A stretch of 64,000 nt of DNA from Citrus sinensis (lineage: Eukaryota; Streptophyta; Magnoliopsida; Sapindales; Rutaceae), in assembly GCF_022201045.2 (NCBI RefSeq), contig NC_068556.1, forward strand, positions 2,954,001-3,018,000, read 5' to 3'. The position numbers were made by a program, and so were the translations under genes. Under the pieces are notes generated by a model that had not been told where the DNA came from, searched no databases, and saw only the letters and a list, made by a program, of their open reading frames with translations. Below, piece by piece: positions 31,310 through 41,896 of this stretch; the stretch's first letter is position 1, and the number at the start of each line of letters is the position of its first letter.

Positions 31310-31830
31310 TCATGAAACCATCATCGATGCATGGTGTCTCTCGAGCGCAATCAGACTCTTATGAAGATCAACAAAAAGCTCTCCAGACTTTGGCTTCCAT
31401 GCATCACCAAGGTAAGTCCGCAGTACAGGAGCTTGCTAGCACAAACTGATGGAGCTTTCATATCGACTCTTCTTAGCCTCTCAAAATCCTCCTCCCCCGT
31501 CGTCATCCAAACTCTTTCACCATCCGTGCTTCTCAATCTCTCCTTGAATGCTGACCTGAAACAGTCTCTTGCCTCGATAGAAACCGCTTATATATCGTCT
31601 CAATTAGCTTCCTCTTTGAATTATTGCAGATTGGCAATGGTAGACAAGAACAAAAAAGGCCAAGTTTGGAGTAGCCCTTCCGGTGAAGGCAATTTCAGCA
31701 CACACTTGGTCCTGCTGCTGGCCATCATCTGCTTAGTTCATTAGCAGAGCGGGTGCTGTTCCAAGGCAACGCGGTCCAACCAGGCGCAGTCCCAGAGCTA
31801 ATCCAGTCTCATGGCTAACGTAGAATAGGT
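31310..31830 (+). pseudogene. ARM-repeat (U-box E3-type) pseudogene fragment
   Basis: Pieces of one ARM-repeat protein occur in different frames. QQKALQTLASM appears at about 31370-31392 in one frame. ITKVSPQYRSLLAQTDG and then SPSVLLNLSLNADLKQSLAS appear in a second. GPAAGHHLLSSLAERVLFQG and PGAVPELIQ appear at about 31710-31810 in the third. These match the order of the armadillo repeats of plant U-box ubiquitin ligases, but at least two frameshifts separate them and no U-box is present. One 137-codon frame (31331-31744) is open across the middle and could mislead automatic annotation. Confidence 0.65.
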
Positions 31831-32707
31831 TCTGAACATGGTTATGGTTAAGTATGACCGCATGATATGCGGTGTTTTATTAATTAATAACTGATTAAAA
31901 AAATTAACTAATTGTCAAATTGGGAAGGCATCTAGCTGACTAGTTTTACATTTTTTTTTCCCCTCTCATGTGGCATCTGCCATTACATGCTAAAAGAAAA
32001 GAGATATAGGACTGCCTCAGCCCCCACCGGTGGATTCTAAAATACGAAAATGTCTGGAAGAAGTAAAACTACATTGATCAATTTGACTAGGAGTACTGGA
32101 TTTTTATTCATCAAATGACACAGGTTGATTGATCAATTTGACTACAATTTTATACGTGGAAACAAACACTCATGTTTTCATAAGCATCCGCAATGACAGT
32201 GTTAAGTTTGAGACGATAATATATGTTGATGAACTTGATTATAGTCAAATTCGACTACCAAAGGGTTTGCAAAACACCCCTTGAAAGCACCATTAAAATT
32301 TATAATCATGTCGTGCTTTAATGGTGGGTATTTTATTAGTATGTTCTGTAGTATTGTAGCGGTGGGTACGTCTTTAAGAAAATAAAAAGGGAAGACCGAG
32401 TAAGATTAAAGAAAACAAAACTCATGCTTCACCATGACCTGAGCCCAGCATGCATAAAAGGAACATATGGTTATATTATTCACAAAAGATTACTCAAGAG
32501 GACAAATACAACAGACGGGAATTGAATGGACATCATTCCAAGCTTTGTAATTACAACCCAATGGCGTTGTACAGTATCCTTTGAAGCATCCAAAATTGAG
32601 CTCCATCCTCTTCTGATACTTTCGGTCGTTAAAACGTCTTCTGAAGCTTGAGTTGTGGAAAAATTGGATTCTAAGAAGCTGTATACATCTGAACACTTAA
32701 TCAAAGG
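31831..32707. other. Spacer and probable 3' UTR of the membrane-protein gene
   Basis: No gene is recognised. The right part (about 32480-32707) is probably 3' UTR of the minus-strand gene that stops at 32708. Confidence 0.45.
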
Positions 32708-35553
32708 TCATACCCGTTGCCTGTTAGAAGCAGTGTGAGTAATTTGTGGCGGTGCTTCCAGATAATCATCAGGTTCATCTTCTTCATCTGAGGACAAGAA
32801 TGATGACCCCATCCATGTCTTGAAACCTTCACTAACACGCCTTTCCACATCTGGAGTGACTTCCAAGGGATTTGCTTCCAACATTTCCACTCCAAGGTTT
32901 CGACCATCAGAGTCGCCATCATCAAAAACTGCAGCTGATTTTCTTCGTAAGAAGAAGGCAGTTCCTGCATACAGAATGACCAGCCCCCAGGATCCAATCT
33001 CATAGCACCAAAACAGGGGTACAGAGCAACTGCTACCTAGTGTCAAAAGGCTTGAACCAAGAAACAATGCAAGAAGACCAAAGATGATGGCAAAGACAGC
33101 ATTCAGAATTGATAGACAACGAACCCCACCTAGATTTTGGCATGACAAAAATGTTAAAGAGGTGCACTCAAAGCAAATAACCAACAAATCATTGCATGAC
33201 CAGCCTCCACACGCATATCATATAAAGACATTGCAATTTGTATTTAAAAATTAAAAAAGAAAAAAGAAAAATTGAAAACGTTCATTGTCTTGGTTTACCT
33301 TTCAATTAATTTAGGCATGTTACCAGATGGTCATGATAATCTAATGAGTTCTTATCTTTTGGAGGGCAAAAACAGTAAGTATCATTCACCCAACTGCTGT
33401 AAATTGCTTTCATATTAACTATTATCTCTCTAAACCAGCTGTTGTTAATTAAACAGGGATTTTGCTTAAGACAATCTCATGTTATCTGCATCAACAGTAA
33501 TCCATCAATCAACCACATAGTTTTTCATCTTAATTCACTATAGCATCTGATTAAAATGATCATAGATATCATTGATCAGTTAATGAGGCCAATGACAAAT
33601 CATGTTAACTGAGGCCACAAACGTCAACCACAGAACCTAGAGTTCAAAGGACAAAACTACTGATCCAGTTTAAAGATAGCTTCCAAATTCAATTTTGCCA
33701 CTTTCATTCCACCCCATCTCACTCCAAATCACCACCACCCCCTGACAGAAATAGAAAAAGGATAATAGGAATATAGTTTTTCAGTTTTTCCCCATTTTAT
33801 TTGTTATTTACCCCCATGGGATCGTTGGAGTAAGTTGAGGTCCCTCCCATTTTTTCTTCAACAGTATCTCATCTAAAACATTTGCACCACTTAGAGACAT
33901 GCTTTCTAATGTTGTTCAAGCACTGACATTTTATAACCCACCAATTTCATTATATTTAAAAATAATAGATTGCCTCCGTATTGGGAAAAACTAATGTACC
34001 CATTAAATTCTGGATGGCTGCAATACAAGTAATCTGAAAACATTTTGCAAGGAAATAATTGAAGACCAATATAAAAGCACAAGTCAAAGAAAAAATGGTA
34101 CCCCTTTTTGAAGCACAATAATTGTTTTCAACGACATTTAAGCATCCATGCCTTCGTGGAGCAGTATACGCAACAGTAATCCCTGCATCATGGACAAACC
34201 ATGTGAATTGAGCAGGAAGTATATTAAAAACAAGAAATCAAACTGAGGACCATCTTTAAGATTACAAAAATTATCGGTAAGAAATCAAATCACAAATTAC
34301 TACATTATAAAAATGCGTATCAAACGAATAAACTTGTTAACGTTCATCTAAAATCAAAGACAAGCAACTTAAAATGAAAATTGAGTCACAGATTCAAAGG
34401 ACGACCTCAGGATAATGATTATCTTTGGTGAGAATTTCACGACCGAAGCAGGACCAAGATGCAAGCAAAACTCTTTTTTGTTTTTTTTTTTGTTGGGGGG
34501 GGGGGGGGGGGGGAATCAACAATTTCAAGACCATACATGAGCTCAATATATGTGTCTGGACCATAAAATGAGTGCAATGCTCGTTTCAAAAGCTTAAAAT
34601 CACCTAAAGGAACTGCCTATCAAGCCAGCTTCCCGTTTTCCCTTGGTCAGGGAACCTCACTTTCACTATTAAATATTGCTTCATCAAGTACAGTGACCCC
34701 CCCCCCCCCCCCCCCCCCAACGATTGTCTTTTGCCTAACTGGTTGCCAAATTTAAGTTTTTCACTAAACTAATGCATAACAATGACCGCTTTTGTTCAAA
34801 AGAAAAATCTTCCATTTGAAAATGCTCTAATTAGATCCACTTTAATCGAAGAAAGATAGGGCATTCTAATTAACAATGTATCTTTTGTCCATTTCTTTTG
34901 ATTTCATACAAAGATATTCCAAGAACGACAACTGCACCAAAGCAAATCTTGAAATTATCTGAAAGGAGTTTGAAACCTGTTGCCAGAGTTACACAAGTCT
35001 CTAAGTAATTTTTATTTCTTTCTCCATGCTACCTAGAATAACACTAACCTACCAATAGCAATCAAATTTAGCTACAAAATTGGCCTGAAACAAAAGCCCG
35101 CATGCCCACAGCGAAATTTACATAAATAAGTAGAGAATGCATTTCAATTAAAGTTGTCAAGAATCTATTACCTGCCACGAGGTAGACAATAGAGGCCAAG
35201 AAAATGATTGTGGAAGGAATAAACACAACCATCCAGTAATAATCAACAGTCTCCTGATCCGTCAAATAAAACGCGCCCGGAAACAGATCCGAATCTCCCC
35301 CTTCACCCTTCACATTAATCTGTAAAGGCTGTAGCCTGACGTCGCTGCAAAATGGCCTCCTGCCGTAATCACTAGGAAACACAATCTTCAAGCTCACAAT
35401 TGTACACACGGCAACCACAATGCAAATTAAGGTCAGTGCCGAAATCAAGAACGGTCTTTGAAGTTTGACCCACGCTTTGTCTTCCTCTCGTATTCTCTCG
35501 TACTCGTGCTTCGGCATAAACGCTTGCCGAAGCGCGTCTCCAATGATCGCCAT
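32708..35553 (-). CDS. Uncharacterised plant multi-pass membrane protein, 3 exons
   Basis: Exons 35172-35553, 34102-34182 and 32708-33129 join in phase to 294 residues. I recall a conserved plant family of this appearance but no function. The N-terminus is MAIIGDALRQAFMPKHEYER, cytosolic in character. Hydrophobic segments follow: FLISALTLICIVVAVCTIVS (about 35-55), a luminal or extracellular stretch with VFPSDYGRRPFCSD, then YYWMVVFIPSTIIFLASIVY (about 105-125), a Cys-containing loop (RRHGCLNVVENNYCASKRGG), LSILNAVFAIIFGLLALFLG and a fourth near GSWGLVILYAGTAFFL. The tail is acidic and Ser-rich (SSFLSSDEEDEPDDY). A frame reading two codons further upstream has no ATG, so 35553 is the start. 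Intron 2 contains the sequence duplicated at 29.8-31 kb. Confidence 0.82.
34495..34513. repeat. Poly-G tract, 19 bases
   Basis: It follows a poly-T tract and GTT and lies in intron 1 of the membrane-protein gene. Confidence 0.9.
34697..34718. repeat. Poly-C tract, 22 bases
   Basis: It lies in the same intron, about 180 bases from the poly-G tract, and could pair with it. Confidence 0.9.
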
Positions 35554-35574
35554 AGTCAATCTATTCGTTATGCG

Positions 35575-35691
35575 AAACCCTAATCGGAACTCGCTGATTC
35601 AAGAAAAGATGGGCCTGATCTTAGAACCATTAAATTGGAGAATGTGACTGATTTTAGGGTTTCCAACAATTGGTCACTACGATTAGGGTTT
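35575..35691 (-). promoter_or_regulatory. Three telo-boxes and a site II motif upstream of the membrane-protein gene
   Basis: Telo-boxes lie at 35575-35583 (AAACCCTAA, plus orientation), 35654-35662 and 35683-35691 (TTAGGGTTT), and TGGGCC lies at 35610-35615, all within 140 bases upstream of the start codon. This matches promoters of ribosome and translation genes. Confidence 0.55.
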
Positions 35692-35699
35692 AGTGAAAG

Positions 35700-36566
35700 G
35701 TCTCGATTTGCCGTAATGAATTGAGATTTGAAATCACTAGGGTCGGGAGATTGGGATGTGGGAAGATAAAGAGAGAAAGAATGAGAGAGAAGTGGTGGAC
35801 TGTCGTTTTCAATCTTTGCAGTACTTTACACGCATTTCTCTGGGATTTGGCGGGCCTTCCTGTGCAGTGGCGCGTACAATATTACCGTACGGTTCGTAAC
35901 TTGCCAACCCGCCGGTCTGCTACGTTAGTACTAACTAAGCATAGTAATATTTTATTTTATTTATTAAAAAAAAAAAAACTAGCCGATGGTTATTACTATC
36001 AACCAAAATCAAAATTGAATGATTTCAAAGATTAGCATCTAACTAAATTTAAATATTTGAAGGTTATGCAATCATTATGTTTTATTTTATACTCTTAATA
36101 AAATTTATCATGATATCAATTCAATTACTTGACACTTAAAATAATATTAAAAAAAATTTCTCAAAATTGTTTTTTAGTTTTACTAAACAAATGCATAATT
36201 TCGTTTCGATTGTGAAAAGTCACATTATACCTGACGGCTGACGTCGTTCAGGTGCCCTAACGACCGTACGCGCCGTCGAAGTGCAAGCAACGGACCTCTT
36301 GAATCTCGCTGGTTATATATTCACTTGGGAACACCACGCCACGCGCCACCAAAGAGCGTAACCAATGAAATTCTTCAATCGGCGCCGGCTAAATTTTGTA
36401 CTTTTGCAGCGCTGCAATCAATTGACCCGCGTTGTTTTTTAATTTCGGAATCTTTCGAGTCACTACATTATTATGGATAACACAAAATATACAATTTAAC
36501 ATGACTCGTAGAACGATTGCTTGAATCTTCATCTATCTCAGCGTTCTTCTTTCAGCTCCCGATCCC
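35700..36566. other. Divergent promoter region between membrane-protein and aminotransferase genes
   Basis: The two genes start about 1 kb apart in opposite directions, so this holds both promoters. No further gene is seen. Confidence 0.5.
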
Positions 36567-39071
36567 ATGGCTTCTCTCGCAAAAACCATCTCTCAAAACC
36601 AACCTGTTCCCACTAAACTCACTCATCATGTCAATAACTTGCCTGTATTTTCTCGAAATCTTTGCTATTCAAGAACTGGGTCGTTCGGAGAAATGAGATT
36701 CATTAGAAGTTGTGGCCGAACTGAAGCATTGATTGGTTAGTTACCGTATTTGTCATATTGGCTTGTTTTTTATTAAATGCATTTCTTTTTTATATTGTTC
36801 TGGGTTGTTAATCTCTTATTGTGGTAACTGATACAGATTCAAGTGCTCAATTATCTGATGTTCCACTTCTATCTTGCTCAGAGGTTTATTTTCTTTTTGA
36901 ATAGTCAATTTTGTATGCTTTAATTAGTGCTCTATATGTAAGTGCTTCTGAAGTGCCGCTATATGTATGTTTGTTAAGGCCATTGAAAGAATAAAGTCAA
37001 CCCAAGCAAACCAGAAAAGCAAGCAGCAATTTTTAGCCATGTACTCGAGCATTTTTGGAGGAATAACAACAGATCCAGCTGCTATGGTGATTCCTATGGA
37101 CGATCATATGGTCCACAGAGGGCATGGTGTTTTTGATACTGCTGCAATATGTGATGGGTTAGTAAATTTTGCGTCAAAACAAGTATTGCCATTTGATTTT
37201 CATTTATTCTATTCTAATTTTGAAACTTTGCCTTCTTCCCTTTAGTTGTAATTTCCACTCGAGTGAAATCATGTTATTAGTTATACAATGGACCAAAAAT
37301 TATCTTTTACTTTTACTTGAACTTTTGAGCTAACTGTATCTGGAGTTTTTCATGTAACTTTGTTGTAATCATTTGTGAATCTTGCTTCAATCATTTTTTA
37401 GCTAGTATAACAACCAATGTGTTCATGTGTTGTTTCTGCAAGTGAACCATATGACATACCCTCATTTTAGTTGCACCAGAATGTCTCTCTATAATGTTCA
37501 CATGTTCTTGTTCAAAATGTTCCATCTTCACAATGCCTAATTCAAAGTTTTGATCAAGTTCATGTAAAGAAAAGCATGTGTTAGTTTTGATCATCGATTT
37601 TCTAGAAATGATGAACAACTGTCATTCCAATTCAATATGTGTATTGTTGTTCTTTATTCTTAGGCTACCTATAATCATGCTACTATCTTATCTCTATAAT
37701 GATAATTCCGCTTTTCAGATACCTCTATGAATTAGACCAACACCTTGATCGTATTATAAGGTCAGCATCCATGGCCAAAATTCAACTTCCTTTTGATCGC
37801 AAAAGTTTAAGGAGAATACTCATACAGACTGTGAGTGCTTCCAACTGTAGAAAAGGGTCATTGAGATACTGGCTTTCAGCTGGAGTGGGTGATTTCCAAT
37901 TATCTCCAGTTGGCTGCCATCAATCAACATTCTATGTGATTGTAATTCAAGATGACTCACCATTTGTTTCAAAAGGTGTTAAAGTAATAACTTCATCTAT
38001 CCCAATAAAACCTCCACAATTTGGCACAGTGAAGAGTGTAAATTACCTTCCGAATGTGCTTTCAAAAATGGAAGCTGAAGAAACTGGAGCATTTGCTGCC
38101 ATTTGGCTAGATGGTGAAGGGTTCATTGCTGAGGGGCCCAACATGAATGTTGCATTTGTTACAAAGGAAAGGTTGCTTCTGATGCCTCAATTTGATAAAA
38201 TCTTAAGTGGGTGTACAGCCAAGAGAGTTTTGACTCTTGCCAAGGCACTGGTAAGGGAGGGTAAGCTCCATGGAATTAAGGTAGGAAATGTCACTGTGGA
38301 GGAAGGTAAGAAAGCAGAGGAGATGATGCTTCTTGGTAGCGGAGTTCTTGTTCGCCCTGTAGTGCAATGGGATGAACAAGTCATTGGCAATGGTAAGAAC
38401 TCTTTTGTTGTATGCTATGCCTTAAAAACTACAATTTGTTTCCAAAATTTGCATGAAATTTTCCCCCCTCGGTTGTTTTCATATCAGTGTAGAACCAGGT
38501 TGCAGTAGAAAGCACGTGATGTTTACCTAAGAAAAACCTCCTGTTTGAGAATATCAAGCTGACTAATAGATTGACTGACTGGTCATTTAATCTGATGTTG
38601 CTTTGAAGGATGCACTCATTTTCATTTTGGCCACATGTTTCTTTCAATCCGCTTGCTTTCAAAATTTTCTACCAAAGTGGATCTTTTTTCCTTTCAAGAT
38701 GAGCCAGTACAAATCTTCACTAAGAAATTACATGGGATACCATCTCTTAGGGTTAAAGCTCATTATGTTTTGATGAAATCATTGCTTCAAATTACTTTTC
38801 ATCACACCAACTACATCTTAAAGGATTTACAGTTCTTGGGCTTAGGGATTTTTTATTTTTGTCTTTACGGACTTCATGTCCCTCCTCTATGTACATGTCC
38901 CAATCTATTATACTTATACGATGTAGATTTTAATTAGTTCAAGTATTTACAAATTTTACAATGATGTTCTTTGTAGGCAAAGAAGGTCCCATAGCTCAGG
39001 CTCTGTTGGATCTCATATTGGAGGACATGCAATCTGGCCCCCCTACAGTCAGAGTAGCTGTTCCTTACTAA
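36567..39071 (+). CDS. DAT1: Class IV PLP aminotransferase, D-amino-acid aminotransferase / ADC lyase type, 5 exons
   Basis: Exons 36567-36735, 36837-36883, 36979-37157, 37719-38392 and 38977-39071 give 387 residues. The closest protein I recall is Arabidopsis At5g57850, described both as a plastid aminodeoxychorismate lyase (folate synthesis) and as a D-amino-acid aminotransferase. The fold-type IV motifs are present: SSIFGGITTDPAAM, MDDHMVHRGHGVFDTA, GYLYELDQHLDRI, SLRYWLSAG, the PLP lysine at about residue 237 in VKSVNYLPNV, GFIAEGPNMNVAFV, LSGCTAKR and a C-terminus ending VRVAVPY. The first 60-80 residues are rich in Ser, Thr and Arg and precede the conserved domain, as for a plastid transit peptide. 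Most of the catalytic domain sits in one 674-base exon. The choice between lyase and transaminase activity cannot be made from sequence alone. Confidence 0.9.
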
Positions 39072-39556
39072 GAAAAAGCATCACCACATTTCTCGGTGCT
39101 GCAAGGTTGGATGTCAATCTTCAAAGCTCAAAAAACCAAAGCTGCTCTTCTAAAAGTGCTTTACATGCCTAGGCAGATAGACTGACATGCAAATGCTATT
39201 GCAATTCACCTGAATTTGTTCATACAAATAAGCAATCTGATACCCGGTGTCAAAAATGTCCAAAATGTAAATTGAACCATTTTACATGTGATGTGTAGTC
39301 TCTCTGTTGGTGTTTACACGGATAAAGCATTCTAGTGAAACATATGAATTATAAGGACAACACATGATCTTTGATAATTTTGAGCCATGTATAGGTTAAC
39401 TAGTATAGTGCAAAATCTGTACTGTGTTGCTTGTTTATTATGAAAATCAGTATAGAAAATTAAATTTCTTGCCTTTGTTTGTTGTACTTTTTTGGTGTGT
39501 TTTTACAACCAAACGGAAGAACCTGTGCACGATTTGTTGCCTGGAAGGCAATTGAG

Positions 39557-39788
39557 AGTGCGTTTGGGATTGAGGTTGGGCCGTTGTAATTTTTCACTAA
39601 AGTGTTTGATAAATACTAGTTTCTATAGGTTGGAAGTTATGTTTATATGAATTTTAACAAAAAATCTATTATATCTTTAATAATTTTGTCAAAATTATTA
39701 TTTAAAATTTATATTTATTATTTTTTATTTCATAATTACAAATTTTTTTCCAAGTAGCTGTAACTAGAATATCTTAATCCCAAATAAG
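39557..39788. mobile_element. Possible MITE with TTTGGGATTRAG ends
   Basis: GTGCGTTTGGGATTGAGG at the left and CTTAATCCCAAATAAG at the right form short inverted repeats around an AT-rich centre. No clear target duplication was found. Confidence 0.4.
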
Positions 39789-40118
39789 AGCTAAAGCACA
39801 TAATAAGAAGGGAAAAGATTGCCAAAACTGATTTTCATTTTTTAGCTTTGCTTCTGTGTGTTTGCCCCTGGTCTTGCAAAGGAGCTTGGTCGCTGTAGCT
39901 CTTTTGTTTATTGCTTGCCGTGGAACACGTTCATTCTTCCAGCGAATCATGCTCAGCCTACCATCGGACGCTGCATAAAAAATATAAATGGACGCTCCAA
40001 TTGGAAACCACAATGGACAGTCAATAATACAACAAATTAGCCACTGATCCCAGATGCGACTGCCAAAGTAAAGATGCCCACCAATCAGCTGAATTGTTGG
40101 AACCCTTTTGTATGGATC
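39774..40118 (-). other. Unrecognised 115-codon open frame without ATG
   Basis: The minus strand stays open from 40118 to a stop at 39774, encoding RVPTIQLIGGHLYFGSRIWD, then PLWFPIGASIYIFYAASDGR and RLSMIRWKNERVPRQA. Its composition looks more protein-like than its AT-rich surroundings. There is no ATG before the middle (a Met-Trp lies at 40013) and the end runs into the possible MITE. It may be an exon fragment of a lost gene; no family is recognised. Confidence 0.3.
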
Positions 40119-41340
40119 TCAATCACTACACCGCTAACATTATTATATCATATTTTAATGGAAATTAGAGACCTCAATGTATTTTAAAAAAATGACAAAA
40201 TTTGTCATTTTTCTTTTCATGGAAATTATGTCTAAGAAAGCCAACGAGACATCTCATACATGGACAAGGCTAAAAAAATATGTGGGAATAGTTGTTACCT
40301 AGGCCACTTGCCTTTGCAAAAAGTGACGGGGTATTTGTTTTCTTCTCGCCATTACCAATGCTGTAAAGATATTCCCAAGCCCCATTTAAAAAAAAAAAAC
40401 AAGGCAAGTACTCGATTCACTGGCTAGATTGGATTTCATGAAACGTCCTCTGTCCATAGAATAAAAAGCATTGCACTTGAAATTGTTGTCAGTCACTTCT
40501 TGCCTGTCTGGTCTGCTTTCAGATTCTCCCGTATTTGTGATATCACTGAAAAAAGAAAAAAAAAAATTGCAAACTAAAAAGTGTTGAGTTCAGACTTGAG
40601 ACATTGCCTTTTCTTAAATACTCATTTGTTAAATTATTTTCTTTAATTTTTTATTACCAAATTTTTAATTCTGTGGATTATATGAATATGTTAGGCATCA
40701 ATACTATCTCGAGGTAATCACAAGGTGTTATCATAATATAGGAATTTCATCGAACATCACGGCATTAGACATGACTCATGAGATGAACTAATTAAAGCAA
40801 ATGTTATTTTATGTGAGATAATAAATAGATGATAATTTTTTAAATCACAATATAAAATCAAAATTTTATCGTCTAGATAGTTCTACGTAGTTAGAAAATC
40901 TGGGTGTTAACTCTTATACGACAAGTGTAGGAAGGGGAATGGTTAACATTTAAATTAATACTAACATGAAATATGACATGACAATAATATTATTAGAAAA
41001 TCTCACAGGTTAAATGATTATTTATTTATCATTTCACTATCACATAGTTAATCAGATAAGAATTACACATATTTCACATAAGTTAGAATATAAATTTATA
41101 AATTGTAATATTAGCATTACTTTTTTAAATTATTATCATTGCTTTTAGTTGAATTGGATTGTCATAACATATTTATATAATGGAAAAACAACTCTTTTTT
41201 TTTTTGACTTGGAAATGGAAAAACAACTTTAAATTGCAACATCAAATTGTATTTTCTGCTTTAATAATGATGTAAGCCATGCAACCGGCCGTTAACATTG
41301 TTTGGTTTCAAGTCGGTGAGCAAAATCTTGGTCTCTCAAA
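40119..41340. other. AT-rich spacer upstream of the TOL gene
   Basis: No gene, RNA or clear repeat is recognised. Confidence 0.5.
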
Positions 41341-41350
41341 ATTCACAACA

Positions 41351-41505
41351 CGGCACCGTTTTCTGTAACTTCTAGTCTTTTACTGTCTTCGTCTCAAAAT
41401 TGACGCTCACAGAACACCGTAAAAGATAAAATTATAACTAAGCCAACGGTATCGAGAGAAGTACGCCTCAGTACGGCACCGTTCTGTGAGACGTGGCATC
41501 TCCTC
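41351..41505. promoter_or_regulatory. Repeated and inverted GGCACCGTT / CACAGAAC elements in the TOL promoter
   Basis: ACGGCACCGTTTTCTGTAA at about 41350 and ACGGCACCGTTCTGTGAGAC at about 41474 are direct repeats. CTCACAGAACACCGT at about 41408 is the inverse of CGGCACCGTTCTGTGAG. Two further AACGG/CCGTT-type cores lie in this stretch. The arrangement is 400-550 bases upstream of the start codon; the bound factor is unknown. Confidence 0.45.
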
Positions 41506-41896
41506 GTTGGTCTTTCATAATCAATCTCACCTTACGAATAATCTAATTGTGAAGTAAAACAAACTAATTAAAGTCATCAACAAACAGTTAATTAGAATCC
41601 ATATCATTATTTGATTTATTTTAAATACAATTCAAATAAAAAAATTTAAAAACAAAAAGAGATTGAAAGGGAGAGAGAGTGGGAGTTTTAGAGAGAGAAA
41701 GTGGGAGAAAAAGAGAGATAATATCAATACTGTTCGATTTAATTGATCGAGAAAGAGATAAATCTTTTCGTTACCGGAATATCCGGTGGCATAACGGTAA
41801 TTAGTTGCGATCTCGGAGCCGGAATCGGAGTGATCTTCTTGGAGAGGTGTTTGATTTGATTCGTTTGTTTGGTTGGGAGAGAGTGAGAGAGCAGAG

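Noticed and set aside
31331-31744. 137-codon open frame as a functional gene
   Set aside because: Neighbouring frames carry adjacent parts of the same ARM-repeat protein, so this is a frameshifted relic.
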